Shown here one piece after another: positions 36,049-43,747 of a stretch of 64,000 nucleotides of DNA. The notes under the pieces were generated by a model. The model was not told the DNA's origin. It was given only the letters and a program-made list of their open reading frames with translations, and made no database searches. Source of the stretch: JABLTI01 sp035528035 (lineage in GTDB: Archaea; Asgardarchaeota; Heimdallarchaeia; JABLTI01); NCBI GenBank assembly GCA_035528035.1, contig DATKZI010000004.1, forward strand, positions 62,001-126,000, in the 5' to 3' direction. Position 1 is the stretch's first letter. Every line of letters starts with the position of its first letter. Position numbers and translations under genes: made by a program.

Positions 36049-37533
36049 ATGGCAAAATTAGAAGTTCCTTTTGGAAAAAATCTTGCTTTCGGAATAGGAG
36101 AAATAGCAGACCAATTAGCATATCAAGGATTCACCTTTACCATTTTTACATTCTATTACTCAGTGATTAAACTTGACGCAAAATTCATCACAATGGTATT
36201 CATTATATGGTCGATATACAATGCTTTCAATGATCCAGTACTTGGTTCCCTATCAGATAGGACACGAACCAGAAAACTCTTTGGTGGCCGAAGACGTCCT
36301 TGGATGATTGTTACAGCATTACCTTTAGCAGTGGTTATGGTCTTACTTTTCACCTCTCCCGGGGGACAAGTATCGGGCGGAATATCAGTTGGGACAATAA
36401 TTTATATGCTCTTTATTATGTGTCTCTTTGATACTATCTATACAGCATATTCTATCAATCGTACCTCTCTCTATCCGGAAATCTTCCGAACTGATAAAGC
36501 ACGTGAAGAAGTTGGTACGGTTCGAAGAATAGTAATGGTTATAGCACTCTTAGTTGCATTCATTCTCCCCACATTAATGATCGAGGATATGACGTTAAGC
36601 AATCCAGTACCTGATGTAGGTAAAACTATCTGGCAATACCAATTAACTGGAATAATCTTTGGAGTAATCATCCTTGCTTCAATTATCATTAACGTTATTT
36701 GGGGAGCTAAGGAAGCACCTTACGAGGAACTCGAAAAGAAGGATACCATGAATCTTTGGCAATCACTTAAAGTAAGTCTTAGTAACAAAAAATTTGTTAT
36801 TTTTGCACTTTGTTCAACTATGAATTGGTTTGTGTTTGGATTAATACCTACGATTATGCCAATTTATGTAAAAACTGTTGTTGTAGAAGGTTCTGATCAA
36901 TTATATGATAAACTGGCTGCTCTGGGTGATTTGCGGATTAGTTTACCATTAGTAGTAGCATTCCTCATGTCTATTTTTGGAGTTCTTTTCTGGTCATTTG
37001 TAGACAGAAAACTCGGTAGTAAATTAGGATTTATTCTTTCAATGTCTTGGTGGGCAGCTGTGCTTATACCATTGATTTTTATTAAATCCTATCTAGGAAT
37101 AACTATTATCATGGCACTGAATGGTATAGGATTGGGTGGTTCTCCTTACTTCATAGACAGACATATTTCCAATATTGCTGACGATGATGAGGTGAAAACA
37201 GGGCAACGAAGAGAAGGATCATATTTTGGTGTACATGCTCTATTTGTAAGACTTTCAACGATACTTTCCATAGGTGCAATTGCACTCGTACTAACAACAA
37301 ATGGTTGGGCTGTTTATGATCCAGTAAGTACAACTCCAGGAGTAATTTTCGGTTTGAAATCGCTGATGTCCCTCTTCCCAGCAGGAGCGTTACTAATTGG
37401 AATAGTTATTCTGATTTTCTATCCTTTAGGTAGAAAACAAGTACAAGCACTACAAGCGAATTTACATAAAGAACCTAAAATTAATCCCGATATAAAATTA
37501 GAGGAAGAGTCAGAAGAAGAGCTAAAAAGTTAG
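36049..37533 (+). CDS. GPH/MelB-type MFS symporter
   Basis: A 494-aa transporter with about 12 transmembrane segments. The glycoside-pentoside-hexuronide (MelB-like) signature is visible near the start: AFGIGEIADQLAYQGF, then NDPVLGSLSDRTRTRKLFGGRRRPWM after helix 2, which holds the cation-binding Asp and conserved Arg residues. A central cytoplasmic loop (about 220-240, KEAPYEELEKKDTMN) and an acidic C-terminal tail complete the protein. Such carriers usually couple uptake of sugars or related solutes to Na+ or H+. It is monocistronic by position. The substrate cannot be inferred. Confidence 0.85.
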   Translation: MAKLEVPFGKNLAFGIGEIADQLAYQGFTFTIFTFYYSVIKLDAKFITMVFIIWSIYNAFNDPVLGSLSDRTRTRKLFGGRRRPWMIVTALPLAVVMVLLFTSPGGQVSGGISVGTIIYMLFIMCLFDTIYTAYSINRTSLYPEIFRTDKAREEVGTVRRIVMVIALLVAFILPTLMIEDMTLSNPVPDVGKTIWQYQLTGIIFGVIILASIIINVIWGAKEAPYEELEKKDTMNLWQSLKVSLSNKKFVIFALCSTMNWFVFGLIPTIMPIYVKTVVVEGSDQLYDKLAALGDLRISLPLVVAFLMSIFGVLFWSFVDRKLGSKLGFILSMSWWAAVLIPLIFIKSYLGITIIMALNGIGLGGSPYFIDRHISNIADDDEVKTGQRREGSYFGVHALFVRLSTILSIGAIALVLTTNGWAVYDPVSTTPGVIFGLKSLMSLFPAGALLIGIVILIFYPLGRKQVQALQANLHKEPKINPDIKLEEESEEELKS

Positions 37534-37546
37534 CTTTCTTCTTTTT

Positions 37547-38398
37547 TTATTTCAAATCATTCAAACCAAAACCATTACGTGCTCTTTCACGTAAAAGAGC
37601 GATAAATCTGGTTGCTGGTCCACCATCTACTGTAGTATGATCAATATTAACAGTTATCCAGAGATAATCTTGAGGAACAATTTGCGTTATATCTGGTTCG
37701 CCATTTTCTTTTATTAAATAACCTGGACGCTTCTCAATTCCACCAACATTTATTGAAAGGTTCTCTACAGCTATAGGAATTGAAGTTCCACCACCTCCTG
37801 CAAACATACCAATAGAGGTGATTCCTATGGTTCCATTGAATTTTCGACGAAGGAAGGGATTTTTATAGATGATGTTGAAAAGTATTCGTCTAATGAATCT
37901 TGGAATTTTTAGCAGCATATCTGTTCCTGAAGCTTCTCCCTTAGTTTTATCTACCATACTATCTTCTTGCAAATTTTTAGCTGACCAAATATCATTAGTT
38001 ATTTCTTGTATCGTTTTTTTATTGGCTTTGCGGATGATAACCATGGTAGGAACTTTTTCACCTTTAACCTCTCGTTCCACAAGAAAGTTTACATCTACGT
38101 CCTCAAAGACAACCATTTTTCTACGTTTCCATTTCATTGCTTGCATGTAGGGATGCTCCGCAACAGTTTTTGCGAAGATATAGGTCAGATAAGCAGAAAA
38201 TGAAAGATTAATACCCTTTTCTTTGTATTCTTTTATTTTCTTAAGAGGGTATGTTACATCTACATCACCAATAGCATAGACCTTCATTGTCTTCTTTCCT
38301 AGGGAAATAAAATCAACTACAACATCACGACTACGTGTAAAAGGTTCGATATAGTAAGAACCAAATTTCGTTTCTTTTGTTTTTCTTTTTGCGCACAT
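37547..38398 (-). CDS. stand-alone 2-oxoacid dehydrogenase acyltransferase (E2) catalytic domain
   Basis: A 283-aa protein matching the catalytic core of E2 acyltransferases: the C-terminal active site DHTTVDGGPATRF holds the His and Asp of the HxxxDG motif, and GTIGITSIGMFAGGG corresponds to the conserved strand region. The lipoyl and E1/E3-binding domains that precede the core in a complete E2 are missing. The first 60 residues instead resemble the N-terminus of stand-alone E2-like acyltransferases. It could acylate another thiol acceptor such as CoA, or act in branched-chain or lipid metabolism. No E1, E3 or lipoylation genes are nearby. ATG at 38398. Confidence 0.8.
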   Translation of the reverse strand: MCAKRKTKETKFGSYYIEPFTRSRDVVVDFISLGKKTMKVYAIGDVDVTYPLKKIKEYKEKGINLSFSAYLTYIFAKTVAEHPYMQAMKWKRRKMVVFEDVDVNFLVEREVKGEKVPTMVIIRKANKKTIQEITNDIWSAKNLQEDSMVDKTKGEASGTDMLLKIPRFIRRILFNIIYKNPFLRRKFNGTIGITSIGMFAGGGGTSIPIAVENLSINVGGIEKRPGYLIKENGEPDITQIVPQDYLWITVNIDHTTVDGGPATRFIALLRERARNGFGLNDLK

Positions 38399-38675
38399 GA
38401 TTTTTGTTTAAACAACATCGATAACATAAATTTTGCGGAAAAATAGTATAAATTTCTTTATTAAATATGTAGTATTTGTAAAATATTATTACTATCACTA
38501 GTTTTTTATGAAAGTAATAATTCAATGAGAAAAAACACTCATCACTTTTTAAATCCACTCTTTTTTTTATTTCAGAAGTCTTTTTTATGTGAAACATTCT
38601 ATTATAATTGTTTTTGAACCAATAGCATATATCATATAGCTGTTAGTTCTCGTTTGTGTATTATGAGGTTTCCTT

Positions 38676-39854
38676 ATGAGTTATCAAGTAATCCCTAATG
38701 AACAATCACTTATGACAATAGAAGCATTAGTTGAAAATTTACGGAATAAAGGTCAAGGAGTTTTCCGTAAAAAACCGCTTGAAAAAATTTCCTACATAAA
38801 ACGTCTCCTATGGCCTGTTAGTTATTTTGAGATTAGTTATACTTTGAAAGGAAACAATCCATCCTCTGAAAATTTACGAGCAGCACGTAATTTTATGCTA
38901 GGTTTTTTCTCTTTACCTTATATTGAAAATACATTACAAAATGATGGAGGTCGTAAAGCTCTAGGCTGGGTTTTCTCTCGAGAAAATTCAACTACTTTAC
39001 AGAATCTTATAACAGTTAAAGATAATAAGTATCAAACACTTGTCTCTTATATTCCCTCTGATGTTTATAATCAAATTTACAAATATTATTCTGACCACCA
39101 AAAATACTTAGAAAATCAATTAAACCAAACTATCCATGATATGGAACCTGTTTACAAAGAAGCTGATAGTTATCAACGTAAAGCTGAAACCTTAAGTCAA
39201 CGACTCAATACTTTCACAGATGATAAAAAATCGCAGAATTACAAAAATCTTAGATCATCTCTAAATGATTTTCAAAAGAAAGCAAAACAACTTCGTAAGA
39301 AAGCTAATTCTACTATTGCTTCCCAGGAACATTTATTGCAGGTTTTTATTCGTAAGTGGCAACGAGGCCGAAAGCGCTTTCTCGGTTTAAGGAAAAATGC
39401 TGAAATTAATAAAATTGGTATTCTTGATACTTTTTATTATGTTTATTGGATTGCTCGATTAGATAGTTCTTCATCTGTTCGCTATCTTATTATTGATAAA
39501 AATGGAAAACAAATTCAGAAACTTCAAAATATGCTTAATTTTGATATGAAATTACGAAAAGAACTTGATACTACTCTTCAATTTAAAAGTTTCAGTAATG
39601 AAGCTAGTTGCTTTTTCTGCGGTACCCCCCTTGATAAAACGACTGATACTTGCCCCAATTGTTCAAAGAACACTCTTAGATGTTCAGTATGCAAATTACA
39701 GATCTCTCAAGGCGATCCAACTGCTTCTTGCCCAAAATGCAACTCCAAAGGTCATTTGAGCCATTTACATGAATGGATAAAAATTCAAGGAAAATGTCCA
39801 TCTTGTCTTCAAGAAGTAAAACTTCGCAATCTCATTCTTAGTACTGATGATTAA
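38676..39854 (+). CDS. coiled-coil protein with C-terminal RING-like zinc finger
   Basis: A 392-aa protein. About 1-130 is an unrecognised globular part; about 140-225 is a Lys/Gln-rich coiled coil; about 230-300 is mixed. The last 85 residues hold two zinc modules: a ribbon CFFCG ... CPNCS (about 309-330) and a cross-brace-like finger with CSVC, CPKC, GHLSHLHEW and CPSC (about 335-381). The latter spacing (C-x2-C, C-x2-C, H, H, C-x2-C) resembles RING and RING-like domains of eukaryotic E3 ligases and vacuolar sorting proteins. A simple tandem zinc ribbon remains possible. ATG at 38676. No ubiquitin or E2 gene is in the window. Confidence 0.6.
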   Translation: MSYQVIPNEQSLMTIEALVENLRNKGQGVFRKKPLEKISYIKRLLWPVSYFEISYTLKGNNPSSENLRAARNFMLGFFSLPYIENTLQNDGGRKALGWVFSRENSTTLQNLITVKDNKYQTLVSYIPSDVYNQIYKYYSDHQKYLENQLNQTIHDMEPVYKEADSYQRKAETLSQRLNTFTDDKKSQNYKNLRSSLNDFQKKAKQLRKKANSTIASQEHLLQVFIRKWQRGRKRFLGLRKNAEINKIGILDTFYYVYWIARLDSSSSVRYLIIDKNGKQIQKLQNMLNFDMKLRKELDTTLQFKSFSNEASCFFCGTPLDKTTDTCPNCSKNTLRCSVCKLQISQGDPTASCPKCNSKGHLSHLHEWIKIQGKCPSCLQEVKLRNLILSTDD

Positions 39855-40155
39855 TGTTTATTACAAAAATGGAAAATAAGAAATTTATCACGTAAGCTTT
39901 TGATAACACCATTTAATCAAATATTACTAATTCTTTAAACTTCTTTTCTTTATCTTTAGATGCTTTTTTGTAGCAAAGTAATCAAAAATTTGTGATTATT
40001 GTTAAGAGAATCTGAAAATTACTCTTGAATAAATACCATTTATTTTCTTGGGCCATTTATATCAAATAAATAACAAAAAAGAATATAAAAAGAATTGAGG
40101 GAGGATTTTCGATAAAATAACCTATATGATTTTTAAAGTCTCATAATTAGGGATA

Positions 40156-40229
40156 AGTGGGAATCTAAACACAACCAACGAATTCCTTTCCCTGTGACGA
40201 ATCTTTTTTCTTTAGTTTTTCATCCCACT
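40156..40229 (+). ncRNA. candidate structured RNA in a 580-nt gap
   Basis: The gap 39855-40434 has no credible ORF. AGTGGGA (40156-40162) can pair with TCCCACT (40223-40229), and GGAAT/ATTCC adds an inner stem. The element contains CCTGTGACG, which also occurs in the candidate RNA at 15171-15281, and a T-rich run follows it. An AATATAAAA stretch near 40081-40090 could be its TATA box. The rest of the gap is A/T-rich promoter DNA for the gene at 40435. Confidence 0.25.
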
Positions 40230-40434
40230 CTTTTAACTTAACCTTAGCTATCTGTATTAGATGGATACATCTTTAGTGTTCAAATATTTCAATTTTTGTA
40301 TTCTTATTATTTTCATTTTATATAGAATTTATATTTGGGGGAATATTATAAAATTTTTTTTATTAAAAAAGAGCACTTATTTTGTCGGTTATTTTTTTAG
40401 AAAATTATATTAGCTGCAATATTACATTAATTCT

Positions 40435-41550
40435 ATGCATTATCTTTCACTTGTCTATAGCTCTATTTCATTGGCTATTGTTATTGTATGTATAATTATA
40501 ATAATGGTAAAACAATGGAGTTTGAAATCAAGTGCAGTTTATTTTTTCCTTGGGTTAATGATATTGCTTGGTTTTTGGATACTTTCAGATATGTTACAAG
40601 TAATTACTAGTAAACCTGGAGATACAACATTACCTTATATATTTGCAATTAGCTCTACTTTATCAAATGCTTTAGCAATGATCTGCAGCATTCTTTTTGC
40701 TAACTCTTTAAGTGGACAAGTACCGATAAAACGTTTTGCCGTTTATCTAGTATTTTTGCTGATGGGAGGAGTTATTGCTCTTACCTTATCTCCTGCTGTT
40801 TTTTCAGTAAATTATGATAATGAATTAGACTATGCTAAATCTTCAGCAAACATTGCTTGGATCGTTTGTTTATCTTTAGGAGTAATTATATCCGGTTCCT
40901 TCTTTCTAATTCATCTTATTCGTCAACATAAAATTGTTAACAAAAAACACCGAAAAAGTACTAATTTTATGATCGCTGGTGTTATCATCGCTTTTTATGG
41001 TAGTATTCTTTTCTATGCATTAAGATATATCATAATATTTCAGAAAGCATTCCTTCATGCTGAACTTGTTTCTACAAGTATTGGGGTTGGTTTTATGGCT
41101 ATTGGGATGTTATTAGGAGGAAAGATAGCATTATATGGATCTTCTCAAGTTATTTCAATTAACATCTATAACGAACATGGTCTTAATTTATATCAAGGAT
41201 TTTTTACTGCTGTTCATTCAATCAATGAACATTTAGTTTCCGGTCTTGCTACAGCTATTGCTGCATTTGCTTCAGAAATTATTGGTGAGGATGTCTTTCC
41301 TCGAGAATTAGATTTAGGCAATTATTCACTTATATTAAACAAACAGAAAAGTTATGTTGGTTTTATTTGTTGTAAATATCCTACGTTTCATATTCATTAT
41401 GGTTTAAAGAAAGTCATGAGCAATTTTGATCCTGATATGACATATGATGAATTAGGAAAAATCATTGATAGTTTTCTGCCATATGGTGAACCTGTGCGAT
41501 TTAATGTTGATTCTGATGTTGCTCACATAAAACACTTACCTAGAACTTGA
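40435..41550 (+). CDS. seven-helix membrane protein, unknown function
   Basis: A 371-aa protein with seven hydrophobic segments in the first about 235 residues (roughly 4-26, 34-54, 62-84, 95-115, 132-158, 172-195, 212-235), arranged like 7TM sensor modules of archaeal and bacterial signalling proteins. A soluble C-terminal domain of about 130 residues (from SINIYNEHGLNLYQGF) has no recognised kinase or cyclase motif and looks like a small ligand-binding or roadblock-like fold. ATG at 40435. Receptor function is inference from topology. Confidence 0.6.
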   Translation: MHYLSLVYSSISLAIVIVCIIIIMVKQWSLKSSAVYFFLGLMILLGFWILSDMLQVITSKPGDTTLPYIFAISSTLSNALAMICSILFANSLSGQVPIKRFAVYLVFLLMGGVIALTLSPAVFSVNYDNELDYAKSSANIAWIVCLSLGVIISGSFFLIHLIRQHKIVNKKHRKSTNFMIAGVIIAFYGSILFYALRYIIIFQKAFLHAELVSTSIGVGFMAIGMLLGGKIALYGSSQVISINIYNEHGLNLYQGFFTAVHSINEHLVSGLATAIAAFASEIIGEDVFPRELDLGNYSLILNKQKSYVGFICCKYPTFHIHYGLKKVMSNFDPDMTYDELGKIIDSFLPYGEPVRFNVDSDVAHIKHLPRT

Positions 41551-41662
41551 TTAATAATATTTTTCAGTTTAAATTTAACTTTAAATAATCTTTAAGATTT
41601 GACTTTAAGTAATCAAGACTAAAGTAAAAATATATACGTCTAAAAAAATCTTTTTTTTCGAG

Positions 41663-42232
41663 ATGTTTACTTTGATCAACACTTATATTCTAGTTTACAA
41701 AGATTTTTCAGGTTATGAAATGATTTTTCCAGCTTTTGTTTTAAGGAATACACATATTGTTACTGTTGGATTAGAAAAGGGAACAATAAAAAGTGAAGAA
41801 ACTCTCAATTTTACTCCTGATTTAGCTCTCTCAGAACTTGATATAGATTAAGTTGATATTTTTATTATCCCTGGCGGGAGTACATTACAGCATTTAAAGG
41901 ATGGTTCTGAGATACAATCTGTGTTAAATACATTACATAGTAAAGGTAAAATTATCGCAGCTATTTGTGGTGGACCTGTTTTATTAGCTAATACAAATAT
42001 CCTAGAGAATAAACGATTTACTGCTGGGGGAGGAGAATTACCTGAAAGTTGGCAGAAAAATTTTACTAAGGGAATTTATGTGAATGATGAGATTGTTGTT
42101 GATGATAACATCATAACTGCTAAAGGTGTTGCTGTAGCATCATTCGCTATTGAAATTGGTAAAAAACTTGGCATATTTCCTAATGATGAAATTGCCCAGA
42201 ATGAATATAATCTTATTGCGAAAATTAAATGA
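41663..42232 (+). pseudogene. DJ-1/PfpI family gene broken by an in-frame stop
   Basis: One reading frame of about 190 codons covers a complete DJ-1/PfpI protein, but a TAA at 41849-41851 interrupts it after residue 62. Before the stop: YILVYKDFSGYEM and the first half of the domain. After it: VDIFIIPGGS, the nucleophile elbow AAICGGPVLLA with the catalytic Cys, and the C-terminal part. The frame is unchanged across the stop, so a single base change would restore the gene. A downstream ATG at 41921 is internal to the fold and would give only a fragment. Members act as deglycase or chaperone-like stress proteins. Confidence 0.8.
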
Positions 42233-42248
42233 AAATTTAAAGAAAAAG

Positions 42249-42268
42249 TGAAGGAATTTTATCCTTCA
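42249..42268 (+). terminator. hairpin terminator after the DJ-1 remnant
   Basis: Stem TGAAGGA/TCCTTCA with loop ATTTTA, then a T-rich stretch, 17 nt past the stop. Confidence 0.55.
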
Positions 42269-42448
42269 TCTTTTAATGGAACACTAAATAAGCACATTGT
42301 ATTAGTGTTTCATCATCAGGGATTTTCACTTTATAGTTGTTTCAGATTCAATTTTTTACTATTAATTTTTTCTTTATTCTAAATCTTGATAAAACAATCA
42401 ATTGATAGATTATTAATAATTTAACAAAAACGTTGGGTTATATTTAGT

Positions 42449-42479
42449 GAGAAGAACGATACGGGGAATCGCTCTTCTC
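42449..42479. other. 12-bp hairpin in the 570-nt gap 42233-42805
   Basis: Arms 42449-42460 and 42468-42479 pair over 12 positions with one A-C mismatch around a 7-nt loop ACGGGGA. A shorter hairpin CTGGT/ACCAG follows near 42530-42550. The area is richer in G+C than its surroundings. It may be a small RNA or a terminator. Short basic ORFs on the minus strand in this gap were not convincing. Confidence 0.3.
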
Positions 42480-42698
42480 AGAAGGCAGTTTAATAGATCA
42501 CCTAATTTTTAGCTATGAGTGATTTCTTAAATCTGGTATTAGGACCAGCGTGACATTTCTTATCTAAATTCAATTCTGTAGAAATACATCTCCTTCCTGA
42601 TTTCATCAATTTTCTTTTTTTGATTTCTTTTCCAATCTTTTTCCTTGGCTAAACCTTTCATTTATCGCACCAAATTTTCTCTTTAAAATATAATTAAC

Positions 42699-42736
42699 TG
42701 GTCACTTTACATAAAAACACTGAAACTAAGTGACCA
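42699..42736 (-). terminator. 9-bp inverted repeat after the HicB-like/helical-bundle gene
   Basis: TGGTCACTT (42699-42707) and AAGTGACCA (42728-42736) form a perfect 9-bp stem with a 20-nt loop, 70 nt past the stop of the gene at 42806. It could be a terminator or a binding site. Confidence 0.3.
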
Positions 42737-42805
42737 CTATTTGAATAAGAAGGAAAAAAAAGTATTTATTGATGAAAAAAATTCATTCAATTATTTAATC
42801 ATTGA

Positions 42806-43594
42806 TTACTCTTTCGTACTAGTTTTACTACTTTCTAAAATATCTACCAATGCTTTTATGGCTTCAGTTGTTTCTCGTTCATGGACAATAAATTTTCTAA
42901 AAATCTTCTTAATTGTCCATTCTTCATTGTCAAATTCAGAATCTTTTGTTTGTTTGAATATTTTATCGCTGACTTTTGTATCAAAATAACGTAAAACACT
43001 AATTGCTCCCTGTCGTACTTTTACTACCTTTTCAAGTAATGATAATGATTCGAGTTCATCATTATTCATATTGATTTCTTCATAGAATTTCGTTTCTGCT
43101 TCCTCACCGAACGATAAAATATAATACTTTTCAGTATCATACAAATCTTTCAATTCATCATTAATAGATGGTTTATCTGGAATAACATGTTGTTTTAATT
43201 CTTCTGTTGAATAATGAAAAACAATACGTAGGAGCTCTGCTGGTAATTTATTTATTATAGTATTATAGATTTCAAACAAATCATCTGGGACTGATTCTTT
43301 ATCTGTTTCAAAAAGAGCTGATGATCCTCGATCATCACGTAAATTGGGGACATCATGAACTTCCTGTAAGATATCAATACCAGTTATACCTGTTAGTAAT
43401 TCCTTTGCGATAATTTTATAGTGATTACCAATATCTATTGATAACAACCATTCACTGTATACCTTGGCATCTTTTAGAATGACATCTATAGCCTCACTAC
43501 GACTCTCTCTTTTTGCAAAGCAACCTAAGAGCTCAGCTGCATGGATATAGTGACAACCGTCACCTTCCTCAATATTTACTTTAAGTTCCACCAC
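42806..43594 (-). CDS. HicB-like domain fused to a DinB-like helical domain
   Basis: A 262-aa protein. The first about 55 residues (KVNIEEGDGCHYIHAAELLGCFAKRESRSEAIDVILKDAK, read in pieces) resemble the HicB antitoxin fold: a beta-strand pair, a Gly-Cys turn, then an alpha helix. The remaining about 200 residues are helical with a conserved-looking HERETTEAIKALV end, as in DinB/YfiT-like four-helix bundles that bind metal through His. No HicA toxin gene is next to it. A double GTG marks the start (43594). Known relatives of this architecture occur in bacteria and archaea without assigned function. It lies downstream of topoisomerase IB in the same direction, 153 nt away. Confidence 0.55.
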   Translation of the reverse strand: MVELKVNIEEGDGCHYIHAAELLGCFAKRESRSEAIDVILKDAKVYSEWLLSIDIGNHYKIIAKELLTGITGIDILQEVHDVPNLRDDRGSSALFETDKESVPDDLFEIYNTIINKLPAELLRIVFHYSTEELKQHVIPDKPSINDELKDLYDTEKYYILSFGEEAETKFYEEINMNNDELESLSLLEKVVKVRQGAISVLRYFDTKVSDKIFKQTKDSEFDNEEWTIKKIFRKFIVHERETTEAIKALVDILESSKTSTKE

Positions 43595-43747
43595 GATTTG
43601 ACCGACCGATTAAAATTCATAAAAATTCATTTCATATTAAAATTGTTTTTTAGAACTAATTTTTTTTTTCCATATTATTATGGTTGTTTTCCTATCTTGC
43701 TTTTTTCTAGATTTTAAATGTTTTTCTAATCATCAAATAGATGATTT

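Noticed and set aside
42480..42680. Small basic ORFs on the minus strand (for example a 34-codon frame with two Cys)
   Set aside because: No ribosome binding site, no similarity, and they overlap the hairpin region. They are within chance for this length.
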